Below, piece by piece: positions 28,588-37,483 of a DNA stretch of 64,000 nt. The stretch spans positions 124,001 to 188,000 of the forward strand of contig NZ_JANQJQ010000048.1 of the NCBI RefSeq assembly GCF_028281565.1. The letters run 5' to 3'. The notes below the pieces were generated by a model. That model was given only the letters and a program-made list of their open reading frames with translations, was not told the origin of the DNA and searched no databases. This stretch comes from Seonamhaeicola sp. GTDB taxonomy: Bacteria; Bacteroidota; Bacteroidia; Flavobacteriales; Flavobacteriaceae. Position 1 is the first letter of the stretch. Each line of letters opens with the position of its first letter. A program made the position numbers and the translations under genes.

Positions 28588-31500
28588 TTAAAAGTCTACA
28601 TTTAAACCAAACGAAAAGGTCTTAACCTGAGGATACACATTTCCAGAGTTAAACGGTGAAATTGGCGTTTGATTTACATCTACCGCTTCTCTATCTTGCT
28701 CAAAACCAATAGAAATGGCTTCTGGATCTATCCCGTCAGGAAATTCTGAGTTCTTAAAGGTCAACAAGTTCTCGCCACTAAAGAAAAGACGGAGTTTGTT
28801 AATCCCCAACTTATCTGTAATGCTATCTGGTAAGGAATATCCAACCTGGACATTTTTAAGTCTCAAATACGATGCATTATATGTGAAATACGAATTTGTA
28901 CCTGTAAATGATATTTCGTTTCCTGAGGTATTAACCGCGTGTAACGTTGGGTAACTAGCATCTGTATTTGTTGGAGACCAACTATCTAAATGCATTGTTA
29001 ATGCGTTATCCTGTGAAGGGTGAATGGCACCAGCTATTAAAGTGTTTTGCACTTTCCCCGCTCCTTGAAACAATAATGAGAAATCAAAATCCTTGTAATT
29101 GCCACCAAGTGAAATACCATAGAACAATTCAGGTGTATATGACCCCAAAGACGTCCTATCATCGGTATTAATTACGCCGTCACCATTAATATCTTCGTAG
29201 CGTATATCTCCAGGAACTGGAGTTGTCCCAAGGCTGGATTGGTCAGGTGCACTTGCAATTTCCGAATCACTTTGAAATAAGCCTAGTGCCTTGTATCCGA
29301 AAATATTGGAAATTAAATCGCCGTTACTTCTACCAGGTATCTCTGATGTAGATGTTAAATCCTTAACCGTTGGTGGTGTTGTGAAATAGGTGAAATTGAA
29401 ATTTACGTTGAAATTAAAATCACTGCTTAGAGCACCTCTATAATTTAAATTGGCTTCAACCCCTGCTGCCTCAGAGCTTGCAAAATTAACAAATGGCGGA
29501 TCTGCACCAAAAGTTCCCGGCAATGCATCTAAGGCCAAGATATCTTCCCTATCTTCTTCAAAATAATCTGCAGATACTCTAAGTTTGTTATCAAATAAGC
29601 CTAAGTCTAAACCTATATTGGTTTTTGTAATGGTTTCCCATCTTAAATCGGGGTTATTTGATGAGGGGATAAGCGATGTTTGTTGGACTCCACCATTCTC
29701 AACAACGCCCCCAGAGATAAAGGTAGGCGCGTATGCCGAATTAGCAATTTCCTGATTTCCCAGTTCTCCCCAAGACCCTCTTATTTTAAAAGTGTTAATT
29801 GCCTTAACATTAAAAAAGTCTTCTTTTGCAAGATTCCACCCAACTGAAAACGATGGGAAAAACTCCTTTCTATTACCGGGAGCAAATCTAGAGGTAGCAT
29901 CATGCCTAAAACTTGCTTCCAGTAAATATTTTTCATCAAAATTGTAGTTGAAACGTCCAAAATACGATTCCAATCTATTGGACATTATGTCACTATTATT
30001 TGTTTGAGAAGCTGAATCCCCTAAAGCCAGTTCGTCAGTTATGTTAGTATTAGGGAGTCCTGTTCTCGAGGCTTGTATAATCTTCGTATCGGACTGAATC
30101 GAGTTATGTCCAAGTAAAAGTTTAAAATTATGATTTCCTAAAGATTTCTCATAATCCAATAATTGCTGTAAATTTACATCTGTACGCTTATATTCCTGTA
30201 CAAAAACCCTGTTTGGAAACTCTCCATTGGTAGAACCATCGACAGCATATAATTGTACAAACTTGTCCCATTCATTGAAGCTTTCATATTCTTGCGTAGC
30301 CGATAATATTCCACTAAAAGTTAGACCATCTACTATTTCGTAAGATATATTTATTGTACCAATAAATTCGTCTTCAATAGTTGTTTCTGTTCCGCCATCT
30401 GTGGCTTGGGCAACTGCATTTCGTTCCCCTCTATATCCAACATAATTCCCATTCACATTTCTCACAGGTGAGGTTGAAGGTGTTCTGAAGGCATTGAAGA
30501 GATTCACTTCAGCTCCACCGGATGGTTCCACAATATCGCCTCTACTTAGTGCTAAGTTGTAGGCGATATTTAATTTATCTCCAATTTTTTGATCAAAATT
30601 GGTTCTAAAGTTATAACGTTGAAAGTTCGTATTTGGTAATAACCCTTCGGTATCTAAATAACCAAAAGATGTATTATAGGTAAATTTTTCTGAGCCTCCA
30701 GAAATAGCTAAATGATATCTTTGCGTTAGGCCCGAACCTGTAATTAATTCATCCAACCAGTTAGTGCTTGGTGCTGTCCCATTTTGGAAAGCCTGCAACT
30801 GCGCATCACTGAATTCCGGTGCCAATCCGTCGTTTACCAAAGCCTGGTTTCTTATAGTTGCAAACTCATAAGCGTTAGCAAAATCAGGCAAATCTATAAA
30901 CTCTTGAAATCCAACCGTAGTATTCAATTTAACCGACAATTTCCCTTGTTTTCCTCGTTTTGTCTTTACAACAATAACCCCGTTACCACCACGAACTCCA
31001 TAAATGGCCGATGCCGATGCATCTTTTAATACCGATATACTTTCAATATCATTAGAGTCTACGTTGTCCAAAGAAGCTTCAATACCATCTACTATAACTA
31101 AAGGAGCATTACTTCCTCCAAAAGTCGTATTACCTCTGATGGAAATAGTTGAGCTATCTTTTCCCGGTTGCCCTCCTGTGGAGGTTACTGTAATACCAGA
31201 CCCTGTTCCCGCAAGTAAATTAGAAGCATTATTAGCTACCCTATTTTCTAGGGCTTCATCGGTAATAACTGCTACCGCTCCCGTTAAATTTGTCACCTTC
31301 TGTTTGCCATATCCAACAACAACAACTTGATCTAGTAGAGCAGTATCTTCCTGTAAGACAACGTCAATCTCGGATTGATTACTAACCGAAACTTCCTGAG
31401 TCAAAAAACCAATGAAAGAAATCACAATAGTTGCATTGGAACTTGAAAGCGATAATGAGTAATTTCCATCAAAATCTGCTTGGGTTCCATTCGTAGTTCC

Positions 31501-31962
31501 TTTTTCTATGATATTAGTACCGGGAAGTGGCTGACCATTTGTATCTACAACACTACCTGATATTTGAAAGCCTTGCTCTTTTTTAGCCTTTTCGGGTTTT
31601 TCTTTAATGATTATAGTATTATTGACTCCTACAACTACTTCAAAATCCCCGTTAGTCAGAATTCGCCGTAATAGCTCATTTGTTCTTATAACCCCCTTTT
31701 TTATTTCTATACTGGGAAAGTCTTTGAACATATCAGATTTATAAACAAAAGAATAATCTGTTTGTCTATCGATCAAATCAAACACTTCATCAACTGTAAG
31801 CGTTTGATCGGTATCAATGACTATTTTAGAATTCTGTGAGAGAAGATCTCCAGGAGATAGACTAAAAACAGTCGTACAGAATAAAAAAATAAAGGTTCTC
31901 ATGATGAATTTTAAGACCTGCCTCCCTTTGGAAAAGCAGACCATTGTTAATTTAAATTCCAT
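28588..31962 (-). CDS. SusC-like TonB-dependent transporter with STN domain, apparent chimera (PUL-2)
   Basis: 1124 residues: signal peptide, STN domain (about 50-110), carboxypeptidase-D-like domain (ISGSVVDTNGQPLPGTNI, about 140-215), plug with VVVGYGKQKVTNLTGAVAVI, then barrel. The STN portion and leader (MRTFIFL, SQNSK, LTVDEVFDLI) closely match PUL-1 SusC. From the carboxypeptidase-like domain onward it closely matches PUL-3 SusC (TNLTGAVAVIT, SNLLAGTGSG, YGVRGGNGVIV). This indicates recombination near residues 115-140, swapping the signalling module. It would import oligosaccharides and signal to the FecR encoded 171 bp upstream. The ATG at 31962 coincides with an antisense TAAATTTG box. 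Confidence 0.95.
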   Translation of the reverse strand: MEFKLTMVCFSKGRQVLKFIMRTFIFLFCTTVFSLSPGDLLSQNSKIVIDTDQTLTVDEVFDLIDRQTDYSFVYKSDMFKDFPSIEIKKGVIRTNELLRRILTNGDFEVVVGVNNTIIIKEKPEKAKKEQGFQISGSVVDTNGQPLPGTNIIEKGTTNGTQADFDGNYSLSLSSSNATIVISFIGFLTQEVSVSNQSEIDVVLQEDTALLDQVVVVGYGKQKVTNLTGAVAVITDEALENRVANNASNLLAGTGSGITVTSTGGQPGKDSSTISIRGNTTFGGSNAPLVIVDGIEASLDNVDSNDIESISVLKDASASAIYGVRGGNGVIVVKTKRGKQGKLSVKLNTTVGFQEFIDLPDFANAYEFATIRNQALVNDGLAPEFSDAQLQAFQNGTAPSTNWLDELITGSGLTQRYHLAISGGSEKFTYNTSFGYLDTEGLLPNTNFQRYNFRTNFDQKIGDKLNIAYNLALSRGDIVEPSGGAEVNLFNAFRTPSTSPVRNVNGNYVGYRGERNAVAQATDGGTETTIEDEFIGTINISYEIVDGLTFSGILSATQEYESFNEWDKFVQLYAVDGSTNGEFPNRVFVQEYKRTDVNLQQLLDYEKSLGNHNFKLLLGHNSIQSDTKIIQASRTGLPNTNITDELALGDSASQTNNSDIMSNRLESYFGRFNYNFDEKYLLEASFRHDATSRFAPGNRKEFFPSFSVGWNLAKEDFFNVKAINTFKIRGSWGELGNQEIANSAYAPTFISGGVVENGGVQQTSLIPSSNNPDLRWETITKTNIGLDLGLFDNKLRVSADYFEEDREDILALDALPGTFGADPPFVNFASSEAAGVEANLNYRGALSSDFNFNVNFNFTYFTTPPTVKDLTSTSEIPGRSNGDLISNIFGYKALGLFQSDSEIASAPDQSSLGTTPVPGDIRYEDINGDGVINTDDRTSLGSYTPELFYGISLGGNYKDFDFSLLFQGAGKVQNTLIAGAIHPSQDNALTMHLDSWSPTNTDASYPTLHAVNTSGNEISFTGTNSYFTYNASYLRLKNVQVGYSLPDSITDKLGINKLRLFFSGENLLTFKNSEFPDGIDPEAISIGFEQDREAVDVNQTPISPFNSGNVYPQVKTFSFGLNVDF

Positions 31963-31969
31963 AAATTTG
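31944..31969 (+). promoter_or_regulatory. Candidate antisense promoter at the susC start (PUL-2)
   Basis: A perfect TAAATTTG (31962-31969) on the plus strand has a TTG 15 nt upstream (31944-31946). It occupies the same place relative to the susC ATG as in PUL-1 and is followed at the same distance by TTAGTTAAT (TTAGTTGAT in PUL-1). Spacing is below the usual 17-23 nt, so the -33 assignment is uncertain. Confidence 0.48.
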
Positions 31970-31975
31970 TAATGT

Positions 31976-32061
31976 GTTAGTTAATAAATTAATTAATACT
32001 TCTAAAGGGAGAGCAAGGTTAGTTTGTCAGAATCTCGAACCTCTTTCCCTTTTCTTTTTTT
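31976..32061 (+). ncRNA. Predicted cis-antisense RNA opposite the susC leader (PUL-2)
   Basis: From the predicted start near 31976 to the T-tract end at 32061 gives about 86 nt, antisense to the leader of susC mRNA, with no reading frame of note. Architecture matches the PUL-1 candidate: TAAATTTG box, TTAGTT(A/G)AT, AT-rich stretch, then a G-rich-arm terminator. It is analogous in position and size to DonS-type PUL antisense RNAs. Confidence 0.5.
32004..32061 (+). terminator. Intrinsic terminator, plus strand, in the FecR-SusC gap (PUL-2)
   Basis: AAAGGGAGAG-CA-AGGTT (32004-32020) pairs over 15 positions with AACCTCTTTCCCTTT (32038-32052). There is a two-base bulge and one G-U pair. TTTTCTTTTTTT covers 32050-32061. 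The T-tract is downstream only on the plus strand. A small perfect hairpin (CCGAAT / ATTCGG, 32066-32080) follows. Confidence 0.72.
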
Positions 32062-32133
32062 GCTACCGAATCCCATTCGGCCAGAGCGTTGTTTTACACC
32101 ATAGGCATTTCATTTATTTAATTAGTTAGAGAA

Positions 32134-33294
32134 TTATTTAAGTATGATTGTTTTTTCATTGATTTCGAATTGAATATCATTGGTATTCCCAATGATGGAC
32201 AGAATATCCTCTATACTCAATTTCTTATCCAAGCTACCATTAAAGGTGACAGTCTCAAGGGCCGGATCATGAAAAATCACCTCGGTATCATACCAGCGTG
32301 ATATCACCTTCATAATTTCCTTGAGGGACTTGTTCCTAAAACTAAACACACCTTCTTTCCAGGAAATGACCCTGTAAACATCTACATCAGTAACCTCCAT
32401 ATCATTTGTGATCTTATTCAGGTTTAATTGTTCATTAGGCTCTAAAGTTTTAGAAGTATTTACAGCGCTTATAGCCACCTTACCTTCCACCAGCGTAGTA
32501 TATATATTGGATTCATCTTTATAAGCTTTAATATTGAATTCGGTACCCATAACTTCTATATCTTGGGCGGCGTTATGTACTTTGAATTTTGCTCCTTTAT
32601 GCACCGCACTTGGCGACACATCAAAATAAGCTTCACCATAAACCAATTCTACTTGTCGCGTTTCTCCTTCAACAAACGCCACAGGATATTTTAGCTGTGA
32701 TTCAGAATTCAACCAAACTCTTGTACCATCTGATAATACTATGTGAAACTGCCCTCCCCTGGGAATGGTCAAGTAATTATATACCAGTTTTTTTGAACTT
32801 TGCTTCCCAGAATCATATACGATTTCCGCTCCATTACTACTGGCATTTTGGGTTTGAAAGGAGGCGCCTTTTTCTAAACTAATTTGAGAACCGTCTCCTA
32901 AAGTCAAAGTAGCCTTATCTGTTCCTGGTTCTATTTTAGTATCTACAATAACTGGCTCCACAATTTCAGTGGTGTTATCCCTATTAAAAAGCACAGTTAG
33001 CGTTACAATTATTGCTACTGATGCTACCGCAGCGTATTTAAGTATGGTATTTGTCTTCTTCCTTCTATAAAAAATACTTCTCTCTTGTTTTATCCTTAAA
33101 GCAATTTTTTCTTTTGCACTTTCCTTGTTATACTTACTCATGGCCCTATTCGCTAATGCATTGGTTTTTATAAATTCGTAAAACAAAGCTTCATTTTTAG
33201 GATTATGAATCCACAACTCCAATTGATGAAGCTCCTCTAGGTTAGCTTCCTTTGATAGAAACTTAACTATTAATTTTTCGGTTCTTTTATCCAT
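32134..33294 (-). CDS. FecR-family anti-sigma factor (PUL-2)
   Basis: 386 residues. The N-terminal cytoplasmic region (1-84) precedes a membrane helix (about 85-103). The periplasmic FecR domain has PRGGQFHIVLSDGTRVWLNS and ETRQVELVYGEAYFDVS, and the DUF4974 C-terminus (about 305-386) has WKEGVFSFRNKSLKEIM. It closely resembles the PUL-1 FecR, and its partner SusC carries a PUL-1-like STN domain, so sensor and transducer match. It controls the sigma factor encoded divergently 105 bp away. Confidence 0.94.
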   Translation of the reverse strand: MDKRTEKLIVKFLSKEANLEELHQLELWIHNPKNEALFYEFIKTNALANRAMSKYNKESAKEKIALRIKQERSIFYRRKKTNTILKYAAVASVAIIVTLTVLFNRDNTTEIVEPVIVDTKIEPGTDKATLTLGDGSQISLEKGASFQTQNASSNGAEIVYDSGKQSSKKLVYNYLTIPRGGQFHIVLSDGTRVWLNSESQLKYPVAFVEGETRQVELVYGEAYFDVSPSAVHKGAKFKVHNAAQDIEVMGTEFNIKAYKDESNIYTTLVEGKVAISAVNTSKTLEPNEQLNLNKITNDMEVTDVDVYRVISWKEGVFSFRNKSLKEIMKVISRWYDTEVIFHDPALETVTFNGSLDKKLSIEDILSIIGNTNDIQFEINEKTIILK

Positions 33295-33399
33295 ATTTTT
33301 CGTAACGCGTATATTTGTATAACGAAGCTAAAATCGCAGTACCACCATTTTTTATTAAAAAAAATTAAATTTGTCTCGATTTAAATCTTTATTAATCCA
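33295..33399. promoter_or_regulatory. Divergent FecR / ECF-sigma control region (PUL-2)
   Basis: CGAAGCTAAA (33323-33332) repeats the element of the PUL-1 region at nearly the same distance from FecR, with identical spacing to a flanking T6/A6 run. For the sigma gene, a perfect plus-strand TAAATTTG lies at 33366-33373, 26 bp before the start codon. No -33 TTG stands at the normal spacing. Confidence 0.4.
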
Positions 33400-33996
33400 T
33401 TGCAGAAGGCTTATTCAAATCCAAAAAAACTTATTAAACACCTAAAAAAAGGCGACACTTCAGCCTACACCTATTTGGTTGAACTGTACTATGACAAACT
33501 ATGTGATTATGCCAGTAATCTTGCAAGGGATGACTTTAGGTCTGAAGACATTGTTCAAAATGTTATCGTGAGAATGTGGCAACATAGAGATAAATTAAAC
33601 CCAGACATCTCAATAAAGAACTACTTATACAAATCTGTTTACAATGAATTTGTGGACCAGTATAGAAAAGACTTGGCTGTTACTACCTTGGAGAAGAAAT
33701 ATGTTGAAGGCCTCGATTCTTTTATGGAAGCCCATGACGAGGATGAAACGGATAAATTGATAGCTTTAATAAAGCGTGAAATTGAGCAATTACCTCCAAA
33801 ATGCCGGGAAACCTTTTTGTTAAGCAAGGAAGAAGGGCTTACCTATACCGAAATTGCCGAATACAAAAAGGTCTCTGTTAATACCGTAGAAAAACATATG
33901 GTTAAAGCGTTTTCCATTCTTAGGGAAAAGACAAAGGAAAAATTACATACCTTAATGTTTATGTTATTTAGGTTTAGAAAAAACCTTGAAGTCTAA
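33400..33996 (+). CDS. ECF RNA polymerase sigma factor, FecI-like, TTG start (PUL-2)
   Basis: 198 residues. Region 2 is about residues 25-90 (SEDIVQNVIVRMWQHR). Region 4 is about 130-180, with LPPKCRETFLLSKEEGLT and the helix-turn-helix EIAEYKKVSVNTVEKH. No ATG precedes region 2: an in-frame TAA lies at 33382-33384 and the next in-frame Met is inside region 2. TTG at 33400 therefore appears to be the start. It makes the N-terminus match the PUL-1 sigma in length to within one residue. A rare start codon may limit its translation. It presumably activates the PUL-2 FecR and SusC promoters when FecR is triggered. Confidence 0.93.
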   Translation: MQKAYSNPKKLIKHLKKGDTSAYTYLVELYYDKLCDYASNLARDDFRSEDIVQNVIVRMWQHRDKLNPDISIKNYLYKSVYNEFVDQYRKDLAVTTLEKKYVEGLDSFMEAHDEDETDKLIALIKREIEQLPPKCRETFLLSKEEGLTYTEIAEYKKVSVNTVEKHMVKAFSILREKTKEKLHTLMFMLFRFRKNLEV

Positions 33997-34213
33997 TACC
34001 AGAGCCCCTTTTTTTGTTTTGGTTTCCAGAAAGGCTGGCTATTTATGTAGGTTCTTATACTTAAAAAACTCAAACTTTGCACTACCGTTGTCAACTGAAT
34101 ACAACCCGGAAACAATAGTTTGGTTGCGATATTTTGACTCTCACCAAAAAACGAAACAGTCGAGCAAATCACTATAGCACTATACAAACTGTAAAAGTTC
34201 TTTAATTCCTTCA

Positions 34214-35803
34214 TCAATCGATAACTTTACTGCCCCACCAATCGGCATTTGGCTGCCAGTCTGGTCTTAGATAATCCTTTCTTTGTCTTTCCAAGTTTGG
34301 TAGCACTTGGTTAAGTATGCTATCTTTTCTCTGCATTGCCAGCCTTTCGTTATACTTCTTATCGGGAATAGGCAATTTTGCATTTGCTTTTTCCAACCAA
34401 GTCATTAGCTTACGGCTCATATTTTCCATTTTATCATTGTATTTAAAGGATAAATTTTCCTGTTCGTCAATATCAGCTGCTATATTGTACAATTCATTTT
34501 TCCCATCTTCCCAATAATGAATGAGTTTCCAATCGCCTTCGATTATGATAGAAGAGGGGTTCCCGCCCTGATTGCCATAATGTGGGTAATGCCAGTAAAA
34601 AGGTCTTTTAGAGTCTATTCTTCGCCCTCCCAGCAAAGGAGCTAGACTTATTCCATCTAAATGATTGTTGGGTCTTAAATCAGCTCCTATTAAGTCAAGA
34701 ATCGTAGGGTATAAATCTGTAGAGACTACTTGGAGGTTACTTTGGCCCTCAACATGCCGGCCTGGCACCTTGATAATAAGGGGTACCCTGATACCGCCTT
34801 CCCATTGCGTCCCTTTACCACCTTTTAAAGGTATATTCGATGTAGAGTAATTGTCACCCGAGACTACACCGCCATTATCTGACATAAATATTACAATAGT
34901 ATTTTCTTCCAAATCAAGTTCCTTTAGGCTCTTTAGCAATTGCCCTACTGCATCGTCCATTGACTCAACTAATCCGGCATAAACTGGATTGTCTTGATAC
35001 TTACGAATTGGCAAATTTTCCCCCATCTCAAAACCTACTTTTGCAAAACCTGATTTTTCCGCCTTGTCTCTGTACTTTTTCCACTTTTTTTCAGTAGTTT
35101 GAATCGGCGCATGCACAGCGTAAAATGAAAGGAAAGCAAAAAAAGGAGAATCTTGATTTTCAATCATAAATTGGATGGTTTCCTCAGCCAGTCTTGATGA
35201 TAACTTGTCTCCTTTTTTTCGTTTATTTAAGTGAAAATTATCAAATGGAGCATAATAAAATTGCTTCGATGAGCTTCCAGCTCTTAACCTTCCTGTCTCA
35301 ATATCAAATCCATGATCTTTAGGTAAAGATCCTTCTTGACCAAGATGCCACTTTCCAGCTATAAAAGTATTATAGCCTTCTTCCTTTAAAGCTTCTGGCA
35401 ATGTTAGAAAATCAGAGGCAAGGTTATGTGCATAAAAGGCAGGTATCATTTTATCATGCCTGTTATTCTTTCTCCATGCCAACCCAGATCTTGCTCCAAT
35501 CCAATCGGTAATACCATGTCTTGCCGTGAATTGGCCCGTTAGTATGCTTGCCCTTGACGGACTGCAAATCCGGCTGGCCGAATACGCTTGTGTGAAAATC
35601 AATCCTTCATTGGCTAACTTATCTATATTAGGGGTCTCATAAAATTCACTACCCATTGCAGATAAATCCTTATATCCTAAGTCATCTGCTAAAATGAATA
35701 GAACATTGGGTTTGCCTGATGTCTTCTCTTCATTTTTATTTGACTGACAACCAATTAATAAAAGATATAGATTTATAAGTAGTATATATTTTAGGTATTC
35801 CAT
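34214..35803 (-). CDS. S1-family sulfatase, S1_16-like
   Basis: 529 residues. The lipoprotein signal ends in LIGC (Cys19). The metal-binding start is FILADDLGYKDL. The formylglycine site is C80-S-P-S-R in SRICSPSRASILTG, the Cys type matured by the formylglycine-generating enzyme. Further conserved segments are AGKWHLGQ and MSDNGGV. ITDWIG just after the active site recalls subfamily S1_16, which includes galactose- and N-acetylgalactosamine-4-sulfatases; this subfamily call is from memory of motifs and is tentative. It is the last gene of the PUL-3 operon, 24 bp after a second sulfatase. The stop codon overlaps an unconvincing 73-codon frame. Confidence 0.93.
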   Translation of the reverse strand: MEYLKYILLINLYLLLIGCQSNKNEEKTSGKPNVLFILADDLGYKDLSAMGSEFYETPNIDKLANEGLIFTQAYSASRICSPSRASILTGQFTARHGITDWIGARSGLAWRKNNRHDKMIPAFYAHNLASDFLTLPEALKEEGYNTFIAGKWHLGQEGSLPKDHGFDIETGRLRAGSSSKQFYYAPFDNFHLNKRKKGDKLSSRLAEETIQFMIENQDSPFFAFLSFYAVHAPIQTTEKKWKKYRDKAEKSGFAKVGFEMGENLPIRKYQDNPVYAGLVESMDDAVGQLLKSLKELDLEENTIVIFMSDNGGVVSGDNYSTSNIPLKGGKGTQWEGGIRVPLIIKVPGRHVEGQSNLQVVSTDLYPTILDLIGADLRPNNHLDGISLAPLLGGRRIDSKRPFYWHYPHYGNQGGNPSSIIIEGDWKLIHYWEDGKNELYNIAADIDEQENLSFKYNDKMENMSRKLMTWLEKANAKLPIPDKKYNERLAMQRKDSILNQVLPNLERQRKDYLRPDWQPNADWWGSKVID

Positions 35804-35827
35804 TATCTATTCATTTTTAAACCGGTT

Positions 35828-37477
35828 CTATTTTGCTGGATGTATATTAATGTTTTCTTGATCTAATCTTGATGTATCTCTATACTTTAATCTCAAGTCG
35901 ATTAACTCCTTATGCAATTCTTTAACCACAGTAACATAATTTGGATCCGCATATACGTTCTTCATTTCTCGAGGATCCTTTTTCCGGTCATACAATTCCC
36001 ATTCATCAATGTCATTATAAAAATGTACCAACTTATATTCTTTCGTTACTATACCATAATGTCTTTTCACCTCATGCTCTGAATGGGGGTATTCATAATA
36101 ATGATAATAAACTGCTTCTCGCGTCCAATTTGGTACATCTTCTGTTAAAAGCGGTATTAAACTCTCCCCTTGCATATCACTAGGTACTTTAATCTGGGCG
36201 GCTTCTAAAAACGTTTGGGCAAAATCCAAATTTTGAACCATTTCATCATTTGTAGTTCCGGCATGTATTTTGTTTGGCCATCTAATTAATAATGGGGTCT
36301 TAAAAGACTCTTCATAAATAAATCGCTTATCAAACCAGCCGTGTTCGCCCAAGTAGAATCCTTGGTCCGAAGTATAAACCACTATGGTGTTTTCAGCTAA
36401 ACCGGTTTCGTCCAAATAATCCAAAACCCTTCCTACATTATCATCTACCGAAGCAATACATCCCAAATAATCTTGCATGTAACGTTGATATTTCCAACGC
36501 ATCTGTTCTTGATCTGTCATTGAAGACCAACTTCGTTTGAAATTCTCAGTAATAGAATCCAATATTGGCTTATAAACTTCCTCTTGCTCAGCATTTAACC
36601 TAGCAAAATCGGCATTTTCAAAATACGCTTTGTTTCTAGGGTCATCATTTATAACCCCCGCTTCATCCAATACATGGGGCAATACTTTGGTATCATAGCT
36701 AAACATCAAATCCTTGATGTTCATTTTAGCCGCACTTGCCGCCGTACCCCGATTGCTGTAATCGTCAAATAACGACTCTGGTTCTGGAAATCTTTTTTTG
36801 GTAAATTCTTTAAATTTATCCGATCTGGGCCACCATGCACGGTGTGGAGCCTTGTGCAAATACATCATTAAAAAAGGCTTTTCAGGATTTCTCTTTTTAT
36901 CCAACCAATTAATGGTTAAATCGGTAATAATATCCGTAACATAACCTGTAATAATTGTATCTCCTTTAGGGGTAATGAATTCCGGGTTTATATAATGCCC
37001 TTGTCCGGGTAAAACCATATAGTCATCCATTCCTTTGGGCGCATTTCCAAAATGAAGTTTTCCAAACATGGCCGTTTCGTATCCTGCACTTTGAAACAAT
37101 TGTGGAAACGTAACTTGGGTTGTATCGAACGGTGTTATGTTGTCTATTTTCCCATTAACATGTGAGTGTTTACCTGTAAGTATTGTGGCCCTGGATGGCG
37201 CGCATATAGAATTGGTAACACAGGCGTTGGTAAATAGCATGCCCTCTTCGGCAATACGGTCTATGTTTGGTGTCTGTATCAATTTATTGGAATAGGCACT
37301 TATGGCCTGATAAGCATGATCATCAGACATTATAAATAGAATATTTGGCCTTTTTTTTGCTTTACCTTCCTTACCCTTTTTATATTGATTGCATCCTAAG
37401 ACAGAAAAGAAGAGGAGTATTATATATATTTTAAAATTAACCTTTATGTCAATACTTGATATATGTTTTAAATTCAT
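35828..37477 (-). CDS. S1-family sulfatase, possibly N-acetylglucosamine-6-sulfatase-like
   Basis: 549 residues. The lipoprotein signal ends in VLGC (Cys29). The metal site is FIMSDDHAYQAISAY and the formylglycine motif is C92-A-P-S-R in NSICAPSRATILTG. It also has FGKLHFGN and YTSDQGFYLGEHGWFDKR, the latter typical of the S1_8/S1_11 neighbourhood that contains GlcNAc-6-sulfatases. The C-terminal DUF4976-like part has YYHYYEYPHSEH and ELYDRKKDPREM. With GH20 and the amino-sugar block in the same region, a HexNAc-6-sulfate substrate is plausible but not proven. It is periplasmic, anchored as a lipoprotein. Confidence 0.93.
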   Translation of the reverse strand: MNLKHISSIDIKVNFKIYIILLFFSVLGCNQYKKGKEGKAKKRPNILFIMSDDHAYQAISAYSNKLIQTPNIDRIAEEGMLFTNACVTNSICAPSRATILTGKHSHVNGKIDNITPFDTTQVTFPQLFQSAGYETAMFGKLHFGNAPKGMDDYMVLPGQGHYINPEFITPKGDTIITGYVTDIITDLTINWLDKKRNPEKPFLMMYLHKAPHRAWWPRSDKFKEFTKKRFPEPESLFDDYSNRGTAASAAKMNIKDLMFSYDTKVLPHVLDEAGVINDDPRNKAYFENADFARLNAEQEEVYKPILDSITENFKRSWSSMTDQEQMRWKYQRYMQDYLGCIASVDDNVGRVLDYLDETGLAENTIVVYTSDQGFYLGEHGWFDKRFIYEESFKTPLLIRWPNKIHAGTTNDEMVQNLDFAQTFLEAAQIKVPSDMQGESLIPLLTEDVPNWTREAVYYHYYEYPHSEHEVKRHYGIVTKEYKLVHFYNDIDEWELYDRKKDPREMKNVYADPNYVTVVKELHKELIDLRLKYRDTSRLDQENINIHPAK

Positions 37478-37483
37478 AACAAC

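Noticed and set aside
33993-34214. 73-codon minus-strand frame whose ATG overlaps the sulfatase stop as TGATG
   Set aside because: The overlap would allow coupling, but the composition is not protein-like, no family is recognisable, and the frame runs into the end of the opposite sigma gene. Treated as chance.
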